Shown here: one piece after another, positions 1 through 4,428 of the stretch
Layout: every line of letters begins with the position of its first letter
Position numbering within the stretch: position 1 is the stretch's first letter
Assembly (NCBI GenBank): GCA_013288575.1
Contig: JABDBO010000050.1
Location: 2,042 to 7,192, forward strand
Length of the DNA: 5,151 bases
Reading direction: 5' to 3'
From: Alphaproteobacteria bacterium
GTDB taxonomy: Bacteria > Pseudomonadota > Alphaproteobacteria > Rickettsiales > 21-14-0-20-44-7
Program-made: the position numbers and the translations under genes
The notes under the pieces: model-generated
What the model was told of the DNA's origin: nothing
Databases searched by the model: none
What the model saw: the letters and a program-made list of their open reading frames with translations, nothing else

Positions 1-28
1 AAACCAAACGCGTGGATTAGTTTATAAT

Positions 29-847
29 ATGAAAAAGCTGAAATTCATTTTCTTATTTGCCGGATTGATCCAGATTTCTCCTATTTTATTCGTTGATAAT
101 GCAATTGCTCTGCAAGAAGCTACGCCGCTTTCAACCGATTTTCGTATTCGTGTAGTGCCATATAACCCAAATGAAGTTTTCAAATTCATGGGCCATTACG
201 GCTACCAATCTGCAATTGAATTTGCCGCTGATGAAAATATCAAAACCGTTTCCATTGGTGACTCAACCGCATGGCAAATTGCGCCGCAAGGCAACCGCCT
301 TTTCTTAAAACCTATCGAGCAAAATCCGCAAACCAACATGATGGTGGTGACGAATAAGCGAGTTTATAATTTTGAATTGCATGGCAAAGAAACTGATAAC
401 ATGGAAGCTAAAGACATGGTGTTTGTTATGCGCTTTGTTTATCCAGGTGAAAGCGATGTTTCATTCTTGGAAAAAAACCATGTTCCTAACCCATCAATTG
501 ACGCCAACCCGGAAAAATATAACCAGCGTTATACAATTTCTGGCTCTGAACATATTTCGCCAATTCGTATTTTTGATGATGGCGAGTTTACATACTTTCA
601 GTTCAAAGATATCAACGCCGACATCCCAGCATTCTTCATGGTTGATTCTGAGGGCAAGGAAGCCATTATCAACTACCGCACCGTGGGTGATTATATCGTG
701 ATTGAGCGGGTGACTTCGCAATTCACGCTGCGTAATGGCCGCGATATTGTGTGTGTGTTCAATGAAGCAAAACCACTGCAATTATTGCCTGAAAAAGACA
801 GGCAAGATCCGGATTGGTTCCAAAGAAACTTTGGTATTAATATATAA
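29..847 (+). CDS. virB9: VirB9/TrbG/CagX-family type IV secretion protein
   Basis: Predicted outer-membrane core-complex subunit of a P-type type IV secretion system. In the family it pairs with VirB7 and VirB10 to build the periplasmic and outer-membrane channel. The 272-residue product starts with a Lys-containing N-terminus and a hydrophobic stretch (about residues 5-22), a signal peptide with a likely cut after A25-I26-A27. The VirB9 hallmark TNMMVVTNKRVYNFEL lies at residues 102-117, inside the N-terminal beta domain. The C-terminal beta-sandwich (about 165-248) ends in FTLRNGRDIVCVFNEA, as expected. Length is close to Agrobacterium VirB9, so the gene looks intact. No clear Shine-Dalgarno is visible: only GGA 12 bases upstream, and a TATAAT string directly abuts the ATG. 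Expression may come by read-through from genes left of the window. It stands next to ilvN (convergent), so it is the last gene of its cluster or an isolated extra copy. Confidence 0.93.
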   Translation: MKKLKFIFLFAGLIQISPILFVDNAIALQEATPLSTDFRIRVVPYNPNEVFKFMGHYGYQSAIEFAADENIKTVSIGDSTAWQIAPQGNRLFLKPIEQNPQTNMMVVTNKRVYNFELHGKETDNMEAKDMVFVMRFVYPGESDVSFLEKNHVPNPSIDANPEKYNQRYTISGSEHISPIRIFDDGEFTYFQFKDINADIPAFFMVDSEGKEAIINYRTVGDYIVIERVTSQFTLRNGRDIVCVFNEAKPLQLLPEKDRQDPDWFQRNFGINI

Positions 848-849
848 TT

Positions 850-888
850 GTTACCAAACGAGCATTTCGGATGCTCGCGTTTGGTAAC
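850..888. repeat. Long hairpin directly after virB9
   Basis: Arms GTTACCAAACGAGCAT (850-865) and 871-888 pair over 16 bp, with a two-base CG bulge in the right arm and a five-base TTCGG loop. The structure begins two bases after the virB9 stop codon. There is no T-run behind it, so it is not a standard intrinsic terminator in either direction. It could protect or process the 3' end of the virB9 mRNA, or be one copy of an interspersed repeat. The string ACCAAACGCG at 3-12, just before virB9, is the exact reverse complement of 876-885. Confidence 0.75.
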
Positions 889-889
889 A

Positions 890-905
890 GCCGCGTCCGC
901 GCGGC
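890..905. repeat. Small GC-rich hairpin
   Basis: GCCGCG (890-895) and CGCGGC (900-905) form a perfect 6-bp stem around a TCCG tetraloop. It lies two bases after the larger hairpin, so the two form a tandem stem-loop pair behind virB9. No T-run follows. It is far more GC-rich than the surroundings, which fits part of a repeat element better than chance. Confidence 0.6.
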
Positions 906-926
906 AGCTGACGGCTCTCAGTTCTT

Positions 927-953
927 ATGACGTTGGAAAGTTTATAACGTCAT
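927..953. repeat. Inverted repeat ATGACGTT/AACGTCAT
   Basis: ATGACGTT (927-934) and AACGTCAT (946-953) are a perfect 8-bp inverted repeat with an 11-base loop. The right arm overlaps the beginning of the composite palindrome at 949-1023. The ATGAC/GTCAT end motif therefore occurs three times in about 100 bases, which points to a modular repeat made of adjoining hairpins. Confidence 0.6.
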
Positions 954-1023
954 TCTCGGGCTCTGCCCGGGAATCCAGTTATGTAAACTATCGACCTGGA
1001 TCCCCGGCTACGCCGAGGATGAC
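949..1023. repeat. Composite palindromic interspersed repeat (GTCAT...ATGAC)
   Basis: The left arm 949-978 (starting GTCATTCTCGGG, ending GGAATCCAG) is the imperfect reverse complement of the right arm 996-1023 (starting CTGGATCCCCGG, ending GAGGATGAC). They are separated by an AT-richer 17-base centre. Each arm is itself a hairpin: CGGGC-TCT-GCCCG in the left, CGGC-TAC-GCCG in the right. The whole could fold as a long hairpin or a two-leaf structure. Elements with GTCAT...CCAG/CTGG...ATGAC ends are common interspersed non-coding repeats in alphaproteobacteria (recalled, not searched). No transposase is present. It sits between the convergent 3' ends of virB9 and ilvN, a usual place for such repeats, and could limit read-through in both directions. 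Confidence 0.75.
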
Positions 1024-1059
1024 AGTTTCTTTTGTTTTAACTGAGATGCTATTAAATAT

Positions 1060-1605
1060 TTAAAGAGATTCTTTACCACGACCAACGGCGATTGAGCCGG
1101 TGCGGCAAGTTTCGATCAGGCCGAGTGGGCGCATCAAATCAATAAACGCATCAATTTTTTCTGGGGTGCCAGTAACTTCAAAAACAAATGAGTTGTTGGT
1201 GGAATCCATCACGCGGGCGCGGAAAATATCTGCAATTCGCAGAGCTTCAATTCTGCCCTCACCGACTCCGGCAACTTTTACCAGCGCTAATTCACGCTCA
1301 ACATGCGGACCTTCAACTGTCAGATCAACAACTTTATGCACCGGAACTAAACGCTCGAGCAATGCTTTGATCTGGTTGATAATCATATCATTGCCGCTAG
1401 TAACAACTGTAATTCGCGAAAGATTTTCTTCAGCAGAAACTTCAGCAACTGTGAGGCTTTCGATGTTATAGCCACGGCCGGAGAACAAGCCAATTACGCG
1501 CGCGAGCACGCCGAATTCGTTATCAACCAGGCAGGCGATTATGTGCCGATGTTTTTCTTCGGGCTTTTTAACAGGCGGTTTCTTCTTTGCTGTTGTCTTT
1601 TTCAT
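1060..1605 (-). CDS. ilvN: Acetolactate synthase small (regulatory) subunit
   Basis: Regulatory subunit of acetohydroxyacid synthase, the first common enzyme of valine, leucine and isoleucine synthesis; in the family it activates the catalytic subunit and confers valine feedback inhibition. An ACT domain spans about residues 20-95, with HIIACLVDNEFGVLARV and GLFSGRGYNIESLTV typical of the family. N29 and G32 match the N-x-x-G valine-site positions of IlvH/IlvN. The C-terminal domain follows (about 96-175) and ends GLIETCRTGSIAVGRG, as usual. The ATG at 1605 gives 181 residues. A start at 1647 would add 14 unconserved residues and run through the probable promoter. The first 18 residues contain eight lysines and three prolines, an extension beyond the 163-residue E. 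coli IlvH. AAGG lies six bases before the ATG as a weak ribosome site. No ilvB is adjacent; upstream is divergent ilvE. Confidence 0.95.
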   Translation of the reverse strand: MKKTTAKKKPPVKKPEEKHRHIIACLVDNEFGVLARVIGLFSGRGYNIESLTVAEVSAEENLSRITVVTSGNDMIINQIKALLERLVPVHKVVDLTVEGPHVERELALVKVAGVGEGRIEALRIADIFRARVMDSTNNSFVFEVTGTPEKIDAFIDLMRPLGLIETCRTGSIAVGRGKESL

Positions 1606-1614
1606 GCGAGGCCT

Positions 1615-1643
1615 TATATAATCGACCAATAAGCTTGTGGCAA
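1615..1643 (-). promoter_or_regulatory. Probable ilvN promoter
   Basis: On the minus strand, TTGCCA (1643-1638) and TATATA (1620-1615) are separated by exactly 17 bases, a good sigma70-type arrangement (5 of 6 and 4 of 6 consensus bases). Initiation would fall near 1607-1609, only a few bases before the ATG at 1605, so the ilvN message would be nearly leaderless unless a promoter further upstream is used. The -35 box overlaps a small inverted repeat, TTGTG (1635-1639) and CACAA (1645-1649), which could be a protein-binding site. Confidence 0.5.
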
Positions 1644-1654
1644 TCACAAAGTGT

Positions 1655-1719
1655 CGTTAACCGTTATCCGTTAGCCGTTAGCCGACAACCAGATAACGGA
1701 AAACGAAAAACAGATAACG
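1655..1719. repeat. Heptamer array in two inverted halves
   Basis: The left half (1655-1689) is five consecutive 7-bp units: CGTTAAC, CGTTATC, CGTTAGC, CGTTAGC, CGACAAC. After two bases, the right half (1692-1719) is four 7-bp units in the opposite orientation: GATAACG, GAAAACG, AAAAACA, GATAACG. GATAACG is the reverse complement of CGTTATC. Positions 1654-1668 can pair with 1692-1706 at 13 of 15 positions around a 23-base loop. The array fills most of the ilvN/ilvE spacer and lies just before the ilvE start, so any ilvE transcript that begins upstream of it would carry it as a structured leader. Confidence 0.8.
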
Positions 1720-1724
1720 AACTT

Positions 1725-2597
1725 ATGACAATTATTCCTTTCGATGACCGTGATGGTCAAATTTGGTTTGACGGCAAACTACTCCCGTGGCGGGATGCGC
1801 AGCTTCACGTTCTAACTCACGGTTTACATTACGCCAGCGCGGTTTTTGAAGGAATTCGCGTTTATAATGGCAAAATTTTTAAAGGCACCGAGCATAATGA
1901 GCGGTTGATAAAATCTGGGCAAATCCTCGGGTTTAAAGTTCCTTACACGGTTGAGCAGCTCAATAAAGCTTGCGAAGATGTTGTTAAAGCGCAGAAAATT
2001 ACTAATGGTTATATTCGCCCAATAGCTTATCGCGGTTCTGAGATGATTGCGGTTTCAGCGCAGCATTGTAAAATCCACGTTGCAGTTGCGGCTTGGGAAT
2101 GGCCTTCATATTTCAGCCCAGAGGCGCGTGCTAAAGGTTTGCGTTTATGCTGGGCGGATTGGAAACGCCCTGATCCGGCAACGGCGCCAACAGCTTCGAA
2201 AGCGGCGGGTTTGTATATGATTTGCACGCTGAGCAAACACTCAGCTGAAGATAAAGGTTATAATGACGCGATGATGCAGGATTACCGCGGCTTTGTTGCG
2301 GAAGCGACAGGCGCGAATGTGTTTTTTGCAATTGATGGAAAGCTGCACACGCCGACGCCTGATTGTTTCTTAGACGGCATCACGCGCCGCACAGTTATTG
2401 GCCTGGCGAAAAAGCGTGGGATTGAAGTTATCGAGCGGCATATTAAGCCAAGCGAACTGGAAAATGCGACCGAGGCGTTTTTAACCGGAACAGCAGCTGA
2501 AGTTACGCGCATTGCGGAAATTGAGGATTATAAATTCCCAGAAAATAAGATGATAACGGCTCTGCAGGCGGATTTTGATAAATTGAGCCACGGTTAG
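1725..2597 (+). CDS. ilvE: Branched-chain amino acid aminotransferase
   Basis: PLP fold-type IV aminotransferase that interconverts valine, leucine and isoleucine with their 2-oxo acids, using glutamate/2-oxoglutarate; the last step of the pathway, in the cytoplasm. The ATG at 1725 gives 290 residues (E. coli IlvE has 309). Upstream in-frame sequence to 1587 only translates the heptamer array and is rejected. Visible family features are HGLHYASAVFEGIRVYNG (32-49), the PLP lysine K159 in TASKAAGLYM, E193 in VAEATGANVF, and the cofactor-phosphate segments DGITRRTV (217-224) and TGTAAEV (254-260). The protein ends MITALQADFDKLSHG. No strong Shine-Dalgarno is present; the bases before the ATG are part of the array. 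ilvE is divergent from ilvN. Its last 16 codons have a diverged second copy at 3188-3235. D-amino acid transaminase and aminodeoxychorismate lyase are related folds, but the whole pattern fits BCAT. Confidence 0.95.
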   Translation: MTIIPFDDRDGQIWFDGKLLPWRDAQLHVLTHGLHYASAVFEGIRVYNGKIFKGTEHNERLIKSGQILGFKVPYTVEQLNKACEDVVKAQKITNGYIRPIAYRGSEMIAVSAQHCKIHVAVAAWEWPSYFSPEARAKGLRLCWADWKRPDPATAPTASKAAGLYMICTLSKHSAEDKGYNDAMMQDYRGFVAEATGANVFFAIDGKLHTPTPDCFLDGITRRTVIGLAKKRGIEVIERHIKPSELENATEAFLTGTAAEVTRIAEIEDYKFPENKMITALQADFDKLSHG

Positions 2598-2638
2598 TTA
2601 TAGAAATTGTAACAAAAGCTTCATAACTGCGTCACAAA

Positions 2639-2665
2639 TTGTACATACGAGCATTATATTATAAT
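2639..2665 (+). promoter_or_regulatory. Probable promoter of the 163-residue orphan gene
   Basis: TTGTAC (2639-2644) and a perfect TATAAT (2660-2665) are 15 bases apart. The spacing is short and the -35 weak, but the -10 is consensus. Initiation near 2671-2673 would leave a leader of about 24 bases with a good ribosome site. The spacer resembles the one before the gene at 3308. Confidence 0.5.
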
Positions 2666-2683
2666 CTTACTAAAAATTAATAT

Positions 2684-2688
2684 AGAGG
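2684..2688 (+). promoter_or_regulatory. Ribosome binding site AGAGG
   Basis: AGAGG lies seven bases before the ATG at 2696. It is the clearest Shine-Dalgarno in the window and fixes the start of the orphan gene. The neighbouring ilvE, virB9 and 3308 genes lack a comparable site. Confidence 0.65.
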
Positions 2689-2695
2689 TTCAGTC

Positions 2696-3187
2696 ATGAA
2701 ACTAGAAGAAGTAAGATCACAAATAGATAAAGCCAATATTGGCATTCAAACAGCCATAGTTAAAACAGATATAACTTTACATGGAATATCAACAGGATTA
2801 AAGAGCGATAATATTTTATTAACTTTACGATTGTCAGGGCAAGCTCGAGAACTTGAAGATATAGTTACGGGCGTCACTCCTAGATCTGGATTTGTTCATG
2901 CTAAGAGTATAGTTGGAGAATTAAATAATTTGACTGGATCAAATTTCTCTCGAGATGGGGATGTAATTACTGCTGTCGTTTCTAAAGCTGATGCAGATAA
3001 ATTACTTGGCAATATTGCAAGAAATAAAGACGAGCTTGCTAATTTAGCTTCTAGAGCCGTAAATAAACCACCTGAACGGAGCTATTCTGACGTAACCACT
3101 CCTGATGATTTCACAAATTTACAATCCGGCTTGGCCCATGTTGTCAACGTCGCAGAAAAACCTGTCGGGCCACCTCAAGTTGAATAA
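2696..3187 (+). CDS. Unrecognised 163-residue protein
   Basis: I do not recognise this product. It has no signal peptide and no hydrophobic stretch long enough for a membrane segment, so it is probably cytoplasmic or exported by a signal not visible here. Residues 1-125 look like an alternating helix/strand domain with charged helices (MKLEEVRSQIDKA; KADADKLLGNIARNKDELANLASRAV at about 97-122). The last 40 residues are Pro/Ser/Thr-rich and probably flexible, ending KPVGPPQVE. The coding status is supported by a good ribosome site, a TATAAT promoter and a clean frame. Composition differs from ilvE: 14 of 60 bases at 2761-2820 are G or C, against 35 of 60 at 2161-2220. The stop codon is followed at once by a degenerate copy of the ilvE 3' end, which suggests acquired DNA. 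A secreted effector or phage-type cargo is possible but unsupported. Confidence 0.75.
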   Translation: MKLEEVRSQIDKANIGIQTAIVKTDITLHGISTGLKSDNILLTLRLSGQARELEDIVTGVTPRSGFVHAKSIVGELNNLTGSNFSRDGDVITAVVSKADADKLLGNIARNKDELANLASRAVNKPPERSYSDVTTPDDFTNLQSGLAHVVNVAEKPVGPPQVE

Positions 3188-3235
3188 ATGATCACCAAGT
3201 TATAGGCTGATTTTGATAAGTTGAGCCAGGGTTAG
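3188..3235 (+). pseudogene. Relic duplicate of the ilvE 3' end
   Basis: This 48-base stretch aligns without gaps to the last 48 bases of ilvE (2550-2597) with 37 identities. It starts immediately after the stop of the 163-residue gene. Read in the ilvE frame it gives MITKL-stop-ADFDKLSQG-stop against the real MITALQADFDKLSHG-stop, with 12 of 15 residues the same. Five codons differ only synonymously (ATA/ATC, ACG/ACC, CTG/TTA, GCG/GCT, AAA/AAG), two change the residue, and one (CAG to TAG) is a nonsense change. This pattern suggests both copies spent time under coding constraint. It is too short to be expressed as a gene and is best read as a footprint of insertion, tail exchange or duplication at ilvE. 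Confidence 0.85.
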
Positions 3236-3250
3236 AAACTTATAACTGCC

Positions 3251-3278
3251 TTGACGCGCACTAATTTACAGTTATTAT
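3251..3278 (+). promoter_or_regulatory. Probable promoter of the 234-residue orphan gene
   Basis: TTGACG (3251-3256) and TATTAT (3273-3278) are 16 bases apart, each matching 5 of 6 consensus positions. Initiation near 3284-3286 gives a leader of about 23 bases. The -10 box overlaps the left arm of the inverted repeat at 3266-3299, so a repressor bound there could block it. Confidence 0.55.
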
Positions 3279-3299
3279 GTTAATATAAATTAACTGTAA
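3266..3299. promoter_or_regulatory. Nested palindromes over the promoter (candidate operator)
   Basis: TTACAGTTA (3266-3274) and TAACTGTAA (3291-3299) are a perfect 9-bp inverted repeat separated by 16 bases. A second perfect repeat, GTTAAT (3279-3284) and ATTAAC (3289-3294), is nested within it and shares bases with the right arm. The region covers the -10 box and the transcription start. It could be a dimer-binding operator or, in RNA, alternative hairpins; only the palindromy is seen. Confidence 0.55.
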
Positions 3300-3307
3300 C
3301 TTAAATC

Positions 3308-4012
3308 ATGACCGCGGATACTATCACTCAAAAAATTATAGATGGCAGAAAAAAACTGGCCGATAATCCAGAATGGGCGCTGACATCTAAAGGAATCACT
3401 TTTGAAGAAGAGATAGAAACTCTTGCTGATATAAAAAAGTTGAGCGCAATGAAACGGGGGCGGATTTGGCAGAAAATTCCTGACAGGAGTTTTGGTGAAA
3501 AATTCGCAATTGCATTTGATAAAGCTCATAAAAATAATAATGCTCTATTAAGCTTTTTAATAGCTTTGGATAAAGTGCTGACATCAAATAATCCTCATTA
3601 CGAAGATCAAAGAAGATTTGAGCTAGATTACTTGGAAAGTATGGCGCTTTTGAGAAAAGTTCGCCGGAAAGAAAGAATGTTAGAGCTAGATCCTGATTGG
3701 GCACTTAGCCAGGAAGGTGAAGGATTTATGGAAAGGGAAATTGGTTTCCTGGATAGGTTGAGATTGCAAATTTCACATAGTGACAGCGAACTTTCAAAAC
3801 GTGAAGAGCCTAAAGACGTTTCAAACAAGGTGGGGCTACCACTTGCAAATAAATTGTACCTGCGCCGAATAGCTAAGCAAAAAGAGGAATTAGAATCTGA
3901 ATGGGCTGGGGCATCATCTGAGTGGAAAATCGGTAAAATTCAAACTATCAAGAGAGAAGAAGAAGACTATTGGCTAACCAGAACATGGGCGCGTGGACAG
4001 ATAGGAAGGTAG
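3308..4012 (+). CDS. Unrecognised 234-residue charged protein with WAL repeats
   Basis: I do not recognise a family. The product is very rich in Lys, Arg and Glu, with no signal peptide and no clear membrane segment, so it is probably soluble and mainly helical. It contains an internal repeat: LADNPEWALTSKGITFEEE (17-35) matches LELDPDWALSQEGEGFMER (125-143), giving L-x-x-[ND]-P-[DE]-W-A-L-[ST]-x-x-G-x-x-F-x-E. A weaker third unit, LESEWAGASSEW (195-206), follows near the C-terminus. The segment between units 1 and 2 includes a more hydrophobic helix (NNALLSFLIALDKVL, 77-91). No Shine-Dalgarno precedes the ATG at 3308, and the next methionine is residue 48, so this start would need SD-independent initiation. 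A promoter and palindrome lie just upstream. It converges on the gene at 4024-4368 with an 11-base gap. Its base composition, like that of 2696-3187, is more AT-rich than ilvE. Confidence 0.75.
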   Translation: MTADTITQKIIDGRKKLADNPEWALTSKGITFEEEIETLADIKKLSAMKRGRIWQKIPDRSFGEKFAIAFDKAHKNNNALLSFLIALDKVLTSNNPHYEDQRRFELDYLESMALLRKVRRKERMLELDPDWALSQEGEGFMEREIGFLDRLRLQISHSDSELSKREEPKDVSNKVGLPLANKLYLRRIAKQKEELESEWAGASSEWKIGKIQTIKREEEDYWLTRTWARGQIGR

Positions 4013-4031
4013 GGGCCAAAATCTTATCTGT
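3997..4031. terminator. Hairpin spanning two convergent 3' ends
   Basis: ACAGATAGGA (3997-4006) pairs with TCTTATCTGT (4022-4031) over 10 positions with one G-T pair, around a 15-base loop. Both facing stop codons (4010-4012 plus, 4024-4026 minus) fall within it. Neither strand shows a T-run afterwards, so intrinsic termination is doubtful, but the position suits a bidirectional 3'-end structure. Confidence 0.35.
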
Positions 4032-4368
4032 AAGGCACTCTTTCTATAGGATAATGAGCATTCATTTCTTCAACTTGTTTTTCAGATAATCTAATATGAA
4101 GATTGCCCCTTTGCGTTAGTTTTATTTGCGCACCAGTTAGTTCCTGCCAGCTTTTTACAGCTCTCTCATTTGGTAGCTTATACCCTTCCCCCACTCTCGC
4201 AGTAAAAAAAGTAGGTGAACTTGTGGGCTTTGCAACAACGTGAAGTAACGAGCTTATAAAACTCGCAGCCGGAGAAATGATGGGTGGCTCGGCATTTTTT
4301 GTAAATTTGCCAACAAAGCCACCGGCGGAAGGTAGTTCATAGTTTTCAAGATGGCCTATTTTAACCAT
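4024..4368 (-). CDS. Unrecognised 114-residue protein
   Basis: I do not recognise this product. Residues 1-65 are rich in Ser, Pro, Ala and Gly and probably poorly ordered. Residues 66-114 look like a small folded unit, with KSWQELTGAQIKLTQRGN followed by a charged helix (LSEKQVEEMNAH, 94-105) and a basic end. There is no classical signal peptide; the stretch at about 29-47 is only mildly hydrophobic. On the minus strand AAGAGA lies shortly before the ATG and serves as the ribosome site, but it is inside the right arm of a perfect hairpin (4375-4394). It is transcribed in the same direction as acnA, 60 bases downstream of it, so it may be read from acnA or its own weak promoter. It converges on the 234-residue gene. 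The string LLHVVAKP resembles LAHVVNVAEKP near the end of the 163-residue protein, too short to claim homology. Confidence 0.65.
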   Translation of the reverse strand: MVKIGHLENYELPSAGGFVGKFTKNAEPPIISPAASFISSLLHVVAKPTSSPTFFTARVGEGYKLPNERAVKSWQELTGAQIKLTQRGNLHIRLSEKQVEEMNAHYPIERVPYR

Positions 4369-4374
4369 AATTTT

Positions 4375-4394
4375 CTCTTAATAATCATTAAGAG
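4375..4394 (-). promoter_or_regulatory. Perfect hairpin holding the ribosome site of the 114-residue gene
   Basis: CTCTTAAT (4375-4382) and ATTAAGAG (4387-4394) form a perfect 8-bp stem with a four-base loop. In minus-strand RNA the second arm carries the AAGAGA ribosome site, followed by AAAATT and the ATG at 4368. When folded, the site would be closed, so translation could depend on melting, ribosome passage or a ligand. No T-run follows in either direction, so it is not a standard terminator for acnA. Confidence 0.55.
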
Positions 4395-4407
4395 GGTACA
4401 AAGTCAA
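4379..4407 (-). promoter_or_regulatory. Weak candidate promoter upstream of the 114-residue gene
   Basis: On the minus strand TTGACT (4407-4402) is followed 17 bases later by TTATTA (4384-4379), or 18 bases later by TATTAA. A second -35-like TTGACG lies at 4421-4416. If the first pair is used, transcription would begin inside or after the hairpin and the ribosome site would not be sequestered; if the message comes from further upstream, it would be. Confidence 0.25.
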
Positions 4408-4428
4408 CAGACTGCCGTCAATAACTTA

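Noticed and set aside
848..1063. Open frame of 71 codons starting with TTG after virB9
   Set aside because: It only translates the hairpins and the palindromic repeat, has no ribosome site and shows no protein-like pattern.
1100..1471. Plus-strand open frame opposite ilvN
   Set aside because: It is a shadow of ilvN, which has full family support on the other strand.
1606..1647. Longer ilvN start at 1647 on the minus strand
   Set aside because: It adds 14 residues without family match and would place the probable promoter inside the coding sequence.
1655..1719. CRISPR array
   Set aside because: The units are 7 bp in direct contact, with no spacers and an inversion in the middle.
1587..1724. 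N-terminal extension of ilvE by 46 residues
   Set aside because: The added residues translate the heptamer array and overlap the ilvN start; the ATG at 1725 begins where BCAT homology is expected.
2696..4012. Toxin-antitoxin or defence pair formed by the two plus-strand orphan genes
   Set aside because: They are separated by 120 bases with separate promoters, and neither shows a known toxin, nuclease or DNA-binding motif.
3116..4368. Homology between the 163- and 114-residue proteins through the HVV...KP string
   Set aside because: Only about ten residues match loosely in low-complexity tails; this is within chance.
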